Below, piece after piece: positions 49,505-59,787 of a DNA stretch of 64,000 nucleotides. The stretch lies in assembly GCA_905250885.1 (NCBI GenBank), contig CAJNOQ010000084.1, positions 16,064 to 80,063 on the forward strand, read 5' to 3'. The position numbers and the translations under genes are program-made. Under the pieces are notes generated by a model. The model made no database searches. It saw only the letters and a program-made list of their open reading frames with translations, and had not been told where the DNA came from. The DNA comes from Didymodactylos carnosus. Lineage: Eukaryota; Rotifera; Eurotatoria; Philodinida; Philodinidae. Positions within the stretch are counted from its first letter, which is position 1. Each line of letters starts with the position of its first letter.

Positions 49505-51901
49505 ATTTATAGCTAATAGAGAAAAAAATAACAATTAGATAAATATCTTCTCACGTTTCTTCTACTAATTACCTTCTGTCATAAAAAAAAAAGAATCTTA
49601 CATCATCATTTGCGCCTCAATCATCATCTCTATCAAGCTAGAAGCTATCTAAGCTTTATTTGTTATTACGCTAAATTTTTTTATAATCTTTCAATATGTC
49701 TGTCATATTTGTTCATTTGGTGAACTGAATAACAATTATGTTTATAGGTTTCTGAACAGATTTGTTAGCATGCAAGTTACTAGATTCCTTTACTGAATGC
49801 ATTATGAAATAGAACTTGTTTTATTTAGAAAACAAAATTTGTTGATTTATCATAAAATAATTAGGTAAAATAATATCAAAATTATATATGTACTTACGAC
49901 GAAATATGGCAATATTAATTACACGTTCTTGTATTATGACAAAAACTTAAAATCAGTACTGATGCTCATCAAAGACCATCTATATATTTAAATTGGCAAG
50001 TCATTCAAAAGCGAACGTGCTGTTTACTCAAAGTTCACTGAAATTTGTCTTTATTCTTTCTGTTCGATTCAACGTGTTAAGATTGTACTTCAATATAAAA
50101 TAAGAAAAAAAAAAGAAAAGAAAATGTACAATATCAACCCTTTAAATGTCGTTGTGATAGATGGTGATATTGTGTCACATAATTAGTATACGAAAAAAAT
50201 TTTCTTCTCTTTATTTCGATCGTAAAAAAAAAGAATTATTCTTTTCTAAGTAGAAAGACTATTGAAAATTTTGACAGTTTTGTTGAATATTAACATGTTG
50301 AACATTTCATATGCGCTCGAACAATACAGATATGTTAGGTAATACTAGTCACAATGAAAAGGATTCTCTTCCAAGAAAAAAGTGCGTAGTAAATCAATTA
50401 ATATATTCAACACACTAACTGTTTACTATAAAATATAACATGCTGGAGCATTAACGATATTCAGAAGTAGTACTAAGCTTTTTAAATATCTTCTCTACTT
50501 CTTCGTTTTCAAATATTCACACTACACCTACACAAAGCTTAACTTTAGCTAGATGAAGACGCAGAACATAGGAACTTCGTTTACAACTGTATAAATGTTT
50601 AAAAGTCAGAATTTCCATTCAGAGAAAGCTAATTCTACTTCAGTATATATATTTAGAACAGAAAATCTATACAGTTTATATTTCCGTATCTTGAGAAAAA
50701 CATTAGACAACAAGAATATATATACCTTTTATCTAATTTCAATAAATTATTCGAACAGTAATATCCTATATTCTTGTAGAATATTATCAATTAGAAGAAT
50801 AAATCTAAACAAAGAGAACATCATCAAAAATTATAAGTAATGTTTTTTTTCTGCTGCTCGAAGTACAGCATTTATTCAGATGCTTTAAAATGAAAATGTC
50901 GAAAAGCTGCTCTTAGAACGGACACATTCACCGAAGTAATACATATATATATAAAAACAGTTTGATTTCGACATAATATCAAACTTTTCGTTCTTCTAGA
51001 AACTTTTGTTGCTCAGTATTCCTGTACATGTGCCACTAAGATCTGCTGAATTATTTATCAATCCCTTTTGCATTCTTACGTGACAATAATTTTGCATAAA
51101 AAAGAAACAAAAAGAATTGAGAAGCCTTTACGATTAAACTTTAAAAATAAAGCGACTTGAAAACATCAACAGCTGCTTCAAAAGAGCTTATAAAATTATA
51201 GAATCGTTGGGTCTTCGCGAACAAATATTTTTTTTTCTAAAAGCGCGTGGTGTGCCTATTAATTCCTTGCTGTCGATGGCTTAGTCTCACCTAATCAAAA
51301 TTTGTACATACTCCTTTCGCATATGTCTACTGTGGCGCACCATGATTTAATTATATGAAATTATGAATTAAAAGTGAAGCAATGTGTATGAAACAGCTCT
51401 TAGTTATTGACTGCATTCATTTTAAAAGACTGGGCCTAAATTAGTTGATAACTAGTCATACTCACTGAATAACTACGCATACGTAAGACAATACATTTAT
51501 GCACATCTTTTGCATAACTGCGTCACGTTGAACGTTTTTGATTGGCTGAGAGACGAAAAAGCCATTGATCACTTAGTAATGCCGAAGGCCAATCTCTTTA
51601 AAAGTGAATACAGTCAGTGACTAAGAAAATATTATCATCGGCGGCCATTTTTGCCAGCTGTTATTGGCAAATACCTTCTAACTACGCTGTTTCGGACACA
51701 GTGCTGCTCTCGTGTCTCTCAATTTTTGAGTATTTAATGGTTGAACATCACAGCAAAGAATGTATTGAGGAGTATGTGCGATTTTGAATGGATACGTGTA
51801 CTGAAGTCTCACTGATACTCATCCTCGACGGTTTCACGATTCTTGATGAGAGCTTTTTCCAAAGTGAATTTTTCCAGATTGTTCTAAACAATGTTTCTGA
51901 T
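49505..51901. other. Gene-free region upstream of SEC62
   Basis: No gene recognised. The SEC62 promoter should lie in the first few hundred bases. The rest is AT-rich with scattered poly-A runs, changing to more mixed composition from about 51.2 kb as the transposon cluster begins. Confidence 0.4.
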
Positions 51902-52235
51902 CAGCGTTTTTAATGAGAATTTTTTCCAGAATGAGACTTCTCACTGTACCTTGAATATCTTTTCCTTATTCTTATTCCTTGTTCTTCATGTTAACTGTTT
52001 AACACCAGGGATCTAGTTGTAAACAATCAAAGCGGTATGATAAGAATAAAGTTTTGTAGTTTCCTCGTACGTCTATTTCATATTGACTGCTAAGTGCTGT
52101 TTTGTTATTTCCTTCGTGTAAGAAGAAAAATACAAAGTGGGATTTTTTTCCCTCGGTGTATGTATTCATTTTTCAAAGTGGAGATCCACTTTGCTCTCGC
52201 TTGTCCCATCAATCATTAAAAACAGTGTTTCTAAT
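51894..52235. mobile_element. hAT-type MITE with CAGCGTTTTTAATGA end
   Basis: The element is about 51902-52227. The left end is CAGCGTTTTTAATGAG and the complement of the right end is CACTGTTTTTAATGATTG. Immediately outside lie TTTCTGAT (51894-51901) and TTTCTAAT (52228-52235), an 8-bp direct duplication with one mismatch. The interior near the right end (GTCCCATCAATCATTAAAAA) is an inverted relative of the left end of the larger element at 52399, so both belong to one family. Confidence 0.65.
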
Positions 52236-52390
52236 GACTGGTGGTTCCTGTGAGAACGAAGTGGTCTTCCACTTTATAAAAACCATTTTCTAGTCTGAAA
52301 ATGGAGAAAACCACTTTGCTTTTTGAAACTATCACAATAAATATACCGTTTATTGCTTTATTTCATTGTTGTATTTTACTTTACCTGTTA

Positions 52391-53571
52391 CTAATTAGCA
52401 GTGTTTTTAATGATTCGTGGGACAGCGAGACCGAAATAAATTTCCACTTTGAATAATGAATTTCCCTTCTGTTTTTCATGCTGAGAAAATTATATTCCAC
52501 TTTGTTTTTCACTTTGCTTTGGAACATTTTCCCACTTTATTTTTTTCATATTTTCTGCCTTAGAAAACTAACTCATCGATCTCTGTTTGTTGAACACTTG
52601 CGAGCGAGAGAACCAGTATAATTTCTGTTTAATCCTCTAATTTTCATTACAACAGGACATGGCTACTGTCTGAAAATTAACATCAACAAGATATTAGTCA
52701 AAAAGGATTTGTGACCTCTACCTAAACGTATAAAAGTTTTGCAGCGTTTCTTTTCAGAAGTGTTCAACTTACAGCTATTCTTTTAGTTACATTTTGTTTA
52801 GATAAGTCATCTAAGATGTTTGTTGTTAAATTTGTAATTGATCCGGGTAGAAAACAGGGATTCCAGATCCAAAACACGAAAATCAGAGAATAAAAGTCCA
52901 AAATCAGGAGAATCTGAAAAAAAGAAGTAGAAAATCAGAAAATCAGTACACCTTAGCAGGCATGGGTGAGTCCGAGGGGGTACCGAGTCCGAGTCCATTT
53001 TGAGTCTTCTAGATTCTTTTTTGATGAGGGTGGTTGATATTTTAATTTGCTGAGGCCTGGATAGATATCTGATTTTTCGAAAATAAGGTTACGTTCCATG
53101 TTCGGCCAACGAACAAAATTTTCAATTTCATGTGAAACAGTAGGTGTTGTTATTTCGCTTTTCATTTTTCTCTGCTCATTTGTATTAAAAGTTGAATAGA
53201 TCGGACTCGAAATACAAAAACTCAAGTCCTAGTCCACCAAAAAATCTTCCAGTGCGGACTCGGACTCGCCCATGCCTGCACCTTAGATCAAAAAAGAGCA
53301 GAAACGAGGCAGAAAAAGTTTCAAAAATCAGAAGATCTGGGATCTCTCGTAGAGGAGTTAATTTTAGTCCATTTAACTAAAAGTGGTAAAACGAATCCCC
53401 TTTGACGATAAAAAAAATCTCTTTTAGCCGCTATTAGACAAAAAATTTCAACTGTTCTCATTTTGTCCACTTTATATTTCTTATCAAAGTGAAAAATCCC
53501 AATTTCACGCTAACAGCAAAGTGGAAAGTTTCACTCTGAAAAGAAGTCTTATTAAAATCACTGCTGATTAG
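52391..53571. mobile_element. hAT-type non-autonomous element, ~1.17 kb including a nested MITE
   Basis: The element is 52399-53563. The left end is CAGTGTTTTTAATGATTCG and the complement of the right end is CAGTGATTTTAATAAGACTT. The 8-bp flanks are CTAATTAG (52391-52398) and CTGATTAG (53564-53571), which differ at one base. Words such as CCACTTTG and CAAAGTGG recur throughout. No transposase is encoded. A second MITE is inserted inside at 52957-53278. Confidence 0.7.
52949..53286. mobile_element. Nested hAT-type MITE (322 bp) with perfect 8-bp duplication
   Basis: The element is 52957-53278. The left end is CAGGCATGGGTGAGTCCGAG and the complement of the right end is CAGGCATGGGCGAGTCCGAG. 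Both copies of the direct duplication CACCTTAG (52949-52956 and 53279-53286) are identical. The CAGG...CCTG ends and 8-bp duplication identify hAT. Because it sits inside the element at 52399-53563, it must be the later arrival. Confidence 0.88.
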
Positions 53572-53724
53572 ATATCTGTTACATTTATGTTCAAGAAAAA
53601 GAAAAGGCATGGCTTTTACTTGTACTACAAGAAACAGCGCAGAACAACTCTACCTCAGATTAACAAAATTGAGATAGGTCCAAGTTTTCCCATGAGATTT
53701 TTTCTCGTATGAAACGGTGCCCGA

Positions 53725-53863
53725 ACGCTTGTAAACGACGAAATAACAGAAAACCCGTTCAATCAATGCTTGAAACACGCTTTTTAGCCGCTTAGCCGAT
53801 ATACGAAACGCATTTCAAGCATCGGTTGAACGGGTTTCCTATTATTTCGTTGTTTACAAGCGT
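53725..53863. repeat. Foldback element with ~50-bp arms
   Basis: The left arm reads ACGCTTGTAAACGACGAAAT and later AAACCCGTTCAAT. The complement of the right arm reads ACGCTTGTAAACAACGAAAT and later AAACCCGTTCAAC. The arms end in ATGCTTGAAA and surround a loop of roughly 35 bp. No coding capacity. Confidence 0.75.
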
Positions 53864-54048
53864 TTTGACACGAAAAAAACGTCTCATGTGTTCAGAGTAC
53901 AATCTTGCAGTAGTTTCGCAGATAGATGCTGCTCGCTGAAAACTTGTGTTGAAACCACTTTGCGTTTTAGAGCAACAACAAAGTAGAAGTAGAAACAAAA
54001 AGTGGCAATAGAAGTAGAATTTAAGGTGAAAATTTTCAGTAAGAATCG

Positions 54049-54188
54049 TAAGATAAATGCCAGCTTTTTAAACATGGTAGATAGAAGACTCTTATCTGTT
54101 CATTTGACTAATCACGTCAGAAGTAAACTGATGAAACGTCCCAGAGTTTTCTATTAACGATGTTTAAAAAGGTGGCATTTATCTTCTG
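54049..54188. repeat. Second foldback element, ~35-bp arms
   Basis: The left arm AAGATAAATGCCAGCTTTTT continues as AAACATGGTAGATAG. The complement of the right arm is AAGATAAATGCCACCTTTTT followed by AAACATCGTTAATAG. The two arms lie about 70 bp apart. It is a small hairpin-forming repeat next to the one at 53725. Confidence 0.65.
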
Positions 54189-54199
54189 TCCTTATTGAA

Positions 54200-54960
54200 A
54201 TAGTGTCAATTTTCAAAAGCAAAGTGGTAAAAGTTTTGTCAGCATATGAATCACAGCCCAAATCAAAATTTTAAGGTAGAATACCACGTTGTGTTGGTCA
54301 TCAAATTATTTACTTTTTTGAAACAACTGACTGTGCCCAGCGTTCAGCTTTCGACTCTGTGCTTCTGCCTCTTCTATTCGCTCTGATGTTCCTCAACTTA
54401 ATGTGCTTAGATTTCTTATTTTTATTAACGATCTTTCTAAGTTCAACCGTGTTATTAGTTAACTGCAATCGTGTCTGTTTTATCTGGTTTATATTGTTTT
54501 CTTGTACTTCTGCTTGTTACACTAGTTTATGTTTGATTGAGTTATCGTTTTCGAGGATTTCTGGTGATTCTTACTTTTCGCGAATGCATGGTCAATTAAG
54601 TTATCAGTATTTTCGATAAGATTTTCATCAATGAAACAAACAAAAATCCCTAAATGTATTAGGTTAAGCATCGAGTTATCTAGCTGCATTGCTCGATATA
54701 TACATCTGCATTGCTCGATATATACATCTGCATGTACCGAATTTAACTCGATGGAAATGTCAGTTCATGAACAATGTCATCTAGGGGCAATGAGAAAAAT
54801 ATTTATCTTCATCTAGATGCATCTATTAGTGACTTACCGACTTGGATACACTGGACGATACTTAATGCTTTTTCGGAACTTGTTTAATAAAAAGAATCAC
54901 ACTACCATTCACTGTTGTTATTTGGATGTATATTTTAGATTTTACTTTATTTAATCTCTA
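54200..54960. other. Region between foldback elements and CPSF4, with LINE debris
   Basis: At 54382-54440 one frame reads SDVPQLNVLRFLIFINDLSK, a diverged form of the LINE block 'GVPQGSVLGPLLFLIFINDL'. The neighbouring 54359-54619 frame is a different reading and has no motif. A direct repeat of about 22 bp (words CATTGCTCGATATATACATC) is present around 54690-54730. The last 60 bp hold a pyrimidine-rich tract ending CTCTAG just before CPSF4. Confidence 0.55.
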
Positions 54961-54977
54961 GTGTGAATACTGCCATC

Positions 54978-57469
54978 ATGTTGATGCAAGATATTATTGC
55001 TCCGGTACAAAATGTTCGATTTGATTTGGATGATATTGTTTGCTCTCAATTGGGAGCATTACCATTACCATTTCCTGGTATGGATAAATCCGGTGTAGGA
55101 GTATGTGAATATTTTTTACGAGCAAAATGCACCAACGAAAACTGTCCATTTCGTCATGTTCACGGGGATAAAACTGTTGTTTGTAAACATTGGCTACGTG
55201 GTCTATGTAAAAAAGGTAAAGTATTTGCTTTCTTACTGATTGTACATGCAACTGTTGTTGTTAATTTTCTAGGCGATGATTGTGAATTTTTACATGAATA
55301 TGATATGACGAAAATGCCAGAATGCTATTTTTTTTCCAAATTTGGTCAATGTATGAACAAAGAATGTTTATTTTTGCATTTGGATCCAGAATCTAAAATT
55401 CGTGGTACGTAAATTTTATCTGGAATTGCTTGAGTCTCTCATTTCTCATGTTACCATGTCTTCTCAAACTTTAGAAATAATCCTTGCCAATCATTTAAGA
55501 TTTGTCCATAGTTTTGGCACCCACTAGCAGAATAATCTTCTCCTAGCGTTTTTCTGTGAGACGAATTGATTATTGTTTGTTAAGTTTTGGGATTTTTCTC
55601 TAAATGTGACACAATGTAAACTATTGTTACCTAGCCGCTTTTAGTAAGCAAACACAAGAGTTCACGAATCTACATGCGAATTTGAAAATTTTCCGATCAT
55701 GGTGGAATTTTTCGCTAAAGTTTCCATCATGAAAAAACATAAGTCTTTCGTCTTTAAGTAGCTTGATTTTTTCCGTGGCTAGTAATCACGTGCTTCACTG
55801 TACGTACATAAAGTGCAGACAGGTTATTTACTCTTGTCAATATAGAAGACAAATACACAGCGAAAGCATTGAAATGTTTAAGGAATGCTGTTCATAATTC
55901 ATTGATTTTACAGTCATCTTTGTTCGGGTATTCGTGCTAGCTTCGTTCTGCGTAATCGGTTTGGCACTACGGAGTCGGGAGATACTAGTTTCCAAACTTG
56001 TCATTGTTTGCTAAAAAGCTGTTTATTCGACAACCGCTGGACATACGAATTGAACGATCGTTTGACAATGACTAAATTAAGCGAAGAACTATTTAAGTGA
56101 AGAACCAATTCATCGTCTAACGACTCGTACAGCAACGGTCAATTATTATATGTGTACCCTTCCGAAATAGATGCGACTGATTCACAAACGGCTTTGCTTC
56201 GCATTTTGAGAACAATAAGGAATAGAAGAATAAAAATCGGATATTCCATCGGCGTGCTGTTCGTTGGTAACAACGTGACTAACATAGTTAGTAAAACCGA
56301 AAAATATAGCTTCATTCAGTACTTCAAAAATTTCCGCAGCTTTTAAGTTTTCACAGACGTCCGTCCGCATATACAGGTGGATTCTCGATCTCTAGCAAAC
56401 GCAAACAGGAGAGTTAGTCTATGCAACTCAAAGAGATAGTGGAAGAGGTGTGAATATGTTGCTAACACTTTTGGCGGTTTAAACTGTATCAGAGAAGAGA
56501 AGAAGAACAAAAAATAGCAACGGAAAAGGAGAGTAGGAAGGGAATTCGTTTGATGTACAGCAGTAGACTTGAACTAAAACAATAGGTATGAGGAATGTCA
56601 AATGTGCAAAAAGAGAAAATTGCAAATTGTATCACTAGGATAGGCGGTTTTTATTGTTAAGTAATCGGTGCAGAAAACACTCTTGTTTCTTTTCAATTTG
56701 TGCACAAATTATTAGTTAAAATTTCTTCGTTACGGAGAGTACTTCATTCAGTTTATCCCTGCATTCTTAACGGTTAATGAGACTTACAAAATCAAAGTTT
56801 GTTTCTTTTAGATTGTCCATGGTATGATCGAGGATTTTGTCGTCATGGTCCCAATTGTAAAAATCGTCATACCAGAAAAGTTTTATGTCAAAATTATCTA
56901 TGCGGCTTTTGTCCGGACGGTGCACAATGCAAATATTCTCATCCAAGTTTTGAGATACCAACTACAACAGAATATGCTATGCAAACACGTAAAGTCATAT
57001 TCATCTGTGATTACTGTCATGAAACTGGACACAAAGCCGCATCATGTTTCAAGTTACCACCAGAAGAACGTATTAAATACATCAATCAACCATCACAAAC
57101 TGTTTCCTATTTTCATGATCATCGACATTATAACAATAACTTTGATCCACAAAATCCTAGACCATATCACAATTATTATCACAATCAACAACAACAACAA
57201 CAACAACAACAGCAACAGCAGCAAACACCTGCGAATCCAGATAATCCACAGCATACACAACAGCAAAATGGAGATCATGCAATCGGTGGTGCCGTCATTC
57301 ATCATCAGTTTGATGTCACGTGTTTCAAGTATGTGCTTAATTGTTGTTCATACATAGTTAGTAGTATTTGTTTTTTCTCTTTAGATGTGGTGAAAAAGGG
57401 CACTATGCCAATAAATGTAATAAACCACACATGTCATTTTTAAGAAATCAAAATATGCAAAGACGTTAA
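54978..57469 (+). CDS. CPSF4: CPSF4 (CPSF30), cleavage and polyadenylation factor
   Basis: Zinc-finger subunit of CPSF that helps read the AAUAAA signal during mRNA 3' processing. Exons 54978-55215, 55273-55404, 56812-57328 and 57385-57469 join in frame to 323 residues. Five CCCH fingers lie at about 43-60, 69-87, 97-115, 125-143 and 149-167, with family signatures GALPLPFPGMDKSG, HWLRGLCKKGDDCEFLHEYD, MTKMPECYFFSKFGQC and DCPWYDRGFCRHG. A CCHC knuckle follows at 189-202 (CDYCHETGHKAASC), then a Gln-rich linker from a CAA/CAG tract, and a second knuckle CGEKGHYANKC near the C-terminus. Vertebrate CPSF4 has only the last knuckle, insects have two. Intron 2 is about 1.4 kb, whereas the other two are 56-57 nt. 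The start could equally be ATG 54984 (MQDII, as in human). An AATAAA lies near 57512. MOCS3 follows 364 bp downstream. Confidence 0.95.
55405..56811 (+). other. 1.4-kb intron of CPSF4
   Basis: This interval separates fingers 3 and 4 of CPSF4. The ends are GTACGT and TTTTAG. The interior is less AT-rich than typical introns here and has short open frames on both strands (56152-56370) without motifs. It is more than twenty times longer than the other introns of the gene, so an inserted repeat is likely, though I could not find its ends. Confidence 0.6.
57185..57222 (+). repeat. CAA/CAG tract coding for polyglutamine in CPSF4
   Basis: About thirteen CAA/CAG codons in CPSF4 exon 3, giving a Gln run between the two zinc knuckles. 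Confidence 0.9.
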
Positions 57470-57833
57470 GGAAACTTTTTGCTCATGTACTAGTGTGATT
57501 GTATGTGTAGGAAATAAAACAAGTTTTTTTAGTTTTTTTTCTCATTTGTTGTTATTGCTTTATTTTTGTCTGTACATAATGTAATGAACTCAATTGAAGG
57601 AGAAATAAACAACAATATTTTTACCAATGTTTTATCATTTCTTAAATATGAGGAAGCCGACGTTCATTTGGTAGTCTAAAACTATCAATTAATGAGCTAG
57701 AATCATCAAATGTTTATTATAGGGGTGCTTTGTTTATCTGGTTGTCTATCTTTCTTGCTTTCTCTCTGTCTTCAGAATCAGATAATGATAAAATTGCTCC
57801 TGTGGTTTTTCTGTCACCAAAGGCTCATTTTAG

Positions 57834-59093
57834 ATGGCATTCATAAAATGTATTCGTGATCATTCATTAAATGATGAAGACGTGAGCCGATATTCACGTC
57901 AATTAATATTATCTGAATTTGGTGTGGAAAGTCAAGATCGTTTGAAACAAAGTTCAGCGCTGATTGTTGGTTGTGGCGGTTTAGGATCTCCTTGTGCATT
58001 GTACTTAACAGCATGTGGCCTCGGTAGACTTGGTCTGCTAGACCATGATAGTATTGATATAACAAATCTTCATCGACAAATCATTCATAATGAACAAACA
58101 TTAAATCAACCCAAAGTTGAATCAGCTGCTTTAAACTGTCGTAAATTAAATTCAACTATAAAAATAGATGTATACAATGAATTATTAACAAGCGAGAATG
58201 CGATGAAAATATTTAATGATTATGATGTAATCGTAGATTGTACAGATAATGTTCTAACACGTTATTTAATTAATGATTGTTCGATTTTATTAAATAAACC
58301 ACTGATATCAGCAAGTGCAATACGTTTTGAAGGACAATTAACAGTATTTAATTATAAAAATGGACCGTGCTTTCGTTGTTTATATCCTGTACCTCCTCCT
58401 GAGTTAGCTACATCCAATTGTTCGGATGTCGGTGTTCTAGGTCCCGTATGTGGTACACTAGGAAGTTTACAAGCATTAGAAACAATAAAAGTTTTAACAA
58501 ACATTGGTGATGTTTTATCCAATCGTATGTTATTATTTGATGGTTTAGCAATGACTTTTCGTGTTATTAAATTAAGACAAAAACAATCTACATGTGCCGT
58601 TTGTAGTGAGAATCCTATCATACAATCTTTGCAAAATTATGATCTATTTTGTCAACGAACAGTATCCAACGATAATCCAGTTGAACAAAAAATATTAAAT
58701 TCAGATGAAAGATTAAGGGCAGATGAATATATCAAATGGTTGAGTGATGATGAAAAAGTAAAACAACACTGTTTGATCGATGTGAGACCTACACATGAAT
58801 TAGCAATAGGACGTTTACCGAATACTATTAACTTACCGATTGATACAATCATCGGAGGGGGTGATAGTAGCATGATAGTAAAAACACTAACAGATCTAAT
58901 AGAGAAACATCAATTAAAAAATATTGTTGTAATATGTCGACGTGGTAATGATTCACAAATAGCTGTCAGAAAATTTTACGAATTGTTGAAAGATTATAAT
59001 GAAAAAAACTCATTAACAATTGGAATTAAAGATATTATAGGTGGGTTTTATGCGTGGCACAAATATGTTGATCACACATTTCCCATTTATTAG
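57834..59093 (+). CDS. MOCS3: MOCS3/Uba4: E1-like adenylyltransferase and sulfurtransferase
   Basis: A cytosolic two-domain enzyme that adenylates and thiocarboxylates the C-terminus of Urm1 (tRNA wobble thiolation) and of the molybdopterin synthase small subunit. A single exon encodes 419 residues, slightly shorter than the usual 440-460. The ThiF/E1 half has SRQLILSEFGVESQDRL, the nucleotide loop GCGGLGSP (47-53), DHDSIDITNLHRQ, DCTDN (135-139), zinc pairs CFRC (179-182) and CAVC (254-257), and Cys196 in SNCSDVGVLGPV, the position of the thioester/disulfide Cys. The rhodanese half (about 295-419) has LIDVRPTHELAIGRLPNTIN, active Cys368 in VICRRGNDSQ, and the closing GGFYAWHKYVD. All catalytic residues are present. 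The ATG directly follows CATTTTAG, a splice-acceptor-like site. AATAAA follows the stop. Confidence 0.95.
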   Translation: MAFIKCIRDHSLNDEDVSRYSRQLILSEFGVESQDRLKQSSALIVGCGGLGSPCALYLTACGLGRLGLLDHDSIDITNLHRQIIHNEQTLNQPKVESAALNCRKLNSTIKIDVYNELLTSENAMKIFNDYDVIVDCTDNVLTRYLINDCSILLNKPLISASAIRFEGQLTVFNYKNGPCFRCLYPVPPPELATSNCSDVGVLGPVCGTLGSLQALETIKVLTNIGDVLSNRMLLFDGLAMTFRVIKLRQKQSTCAVCSENPIIQSLQNYDLFCQRTVSNDNPVEQKILNSDERLRADEYIKWLSDDEKVKQHCLIDVRPTHELAIGRLPNTINLPIDTIIGGGDSSMIVKTLTDLIEKHQLKNIVVICRRGNDSQIAVRKFYELLKDYNEKNSLTIGIKDIIGGFYAWHKYVDHTFPIY

Positions 59094-59787
59094 AAAATAA
59101 AAAACAACAACAATAGACAAAATGACATGTTTTCTTTGAGGGATAGAAACATAGTAGTGGTCAAATCTTTACTGACCCAGAAGGCTAGGATTTAGCGAGG
59201 ATCTGAGAGCTCTTATTCTGAAACTGAGATTATTTTCTGTTTCGCTTTTTCTGTTCTTTTGTTCATTTTAGATTTTAGATTTATACTAAATTTTATACTG
59301 CAAAAAATCGTTCGATGCATATATCTATATATATATATAGTGACGTGGATATTTTGAGAGATTAGACTTCTTGAGGCTCACTCGTATAAGATGGTTGTAT
59401 TCCGCTTTGTCAGTCACAGTGGTTCCGGGATTTTCGATTATGATGGGTAATTTTAAATTTTGGCAGACATTTAGTGATCAAGACAAAAAATGTCGTCAGA
59501 CACTTGTTGATGAAAAATCACAAAAGAATTTGATAGACAAGTTAGCAGAATCACCATTTTTTTCTCATATTAATTGAAAATGCTGATCGATCGTACTACA
59601 ATTTGCAAATTTGTTTGTATTAATTCAGTGTAATCACTGACTATTACCATCTACCATATGTCATCTCATCTATTCTGTGTTATTTTTCTCTGTAGATATC
59701 ATGCAAACAATCTGTATTAATATCAATTTTTCTCCTATTTCAGATAGGAAATTATATCTAACTGTTGTATAAAATAAATTAGAAAAA
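59094..59787. other. Spacer between MOCS3 and PSMD6
   Basis: Contains the MOCS3 3' UTR, a TA microsatellite (59320-59340) and, at 59732-59743, a pyrimidine-rich tract ending TTTCAG 44 nt before the PSMD6 start. The 68-codon frame at 59371-59577 has no recognised motif, although its last part (ARG/LYS/ASP-rich) has gene-like codons. Confidence 0.45.

Noticed and set aside
56824-57357. 177-codon frame overlapping CPSF4 exon 3
   Set aside because: It is a shadow of the true frame, which encodes the conserved zinc fingers.
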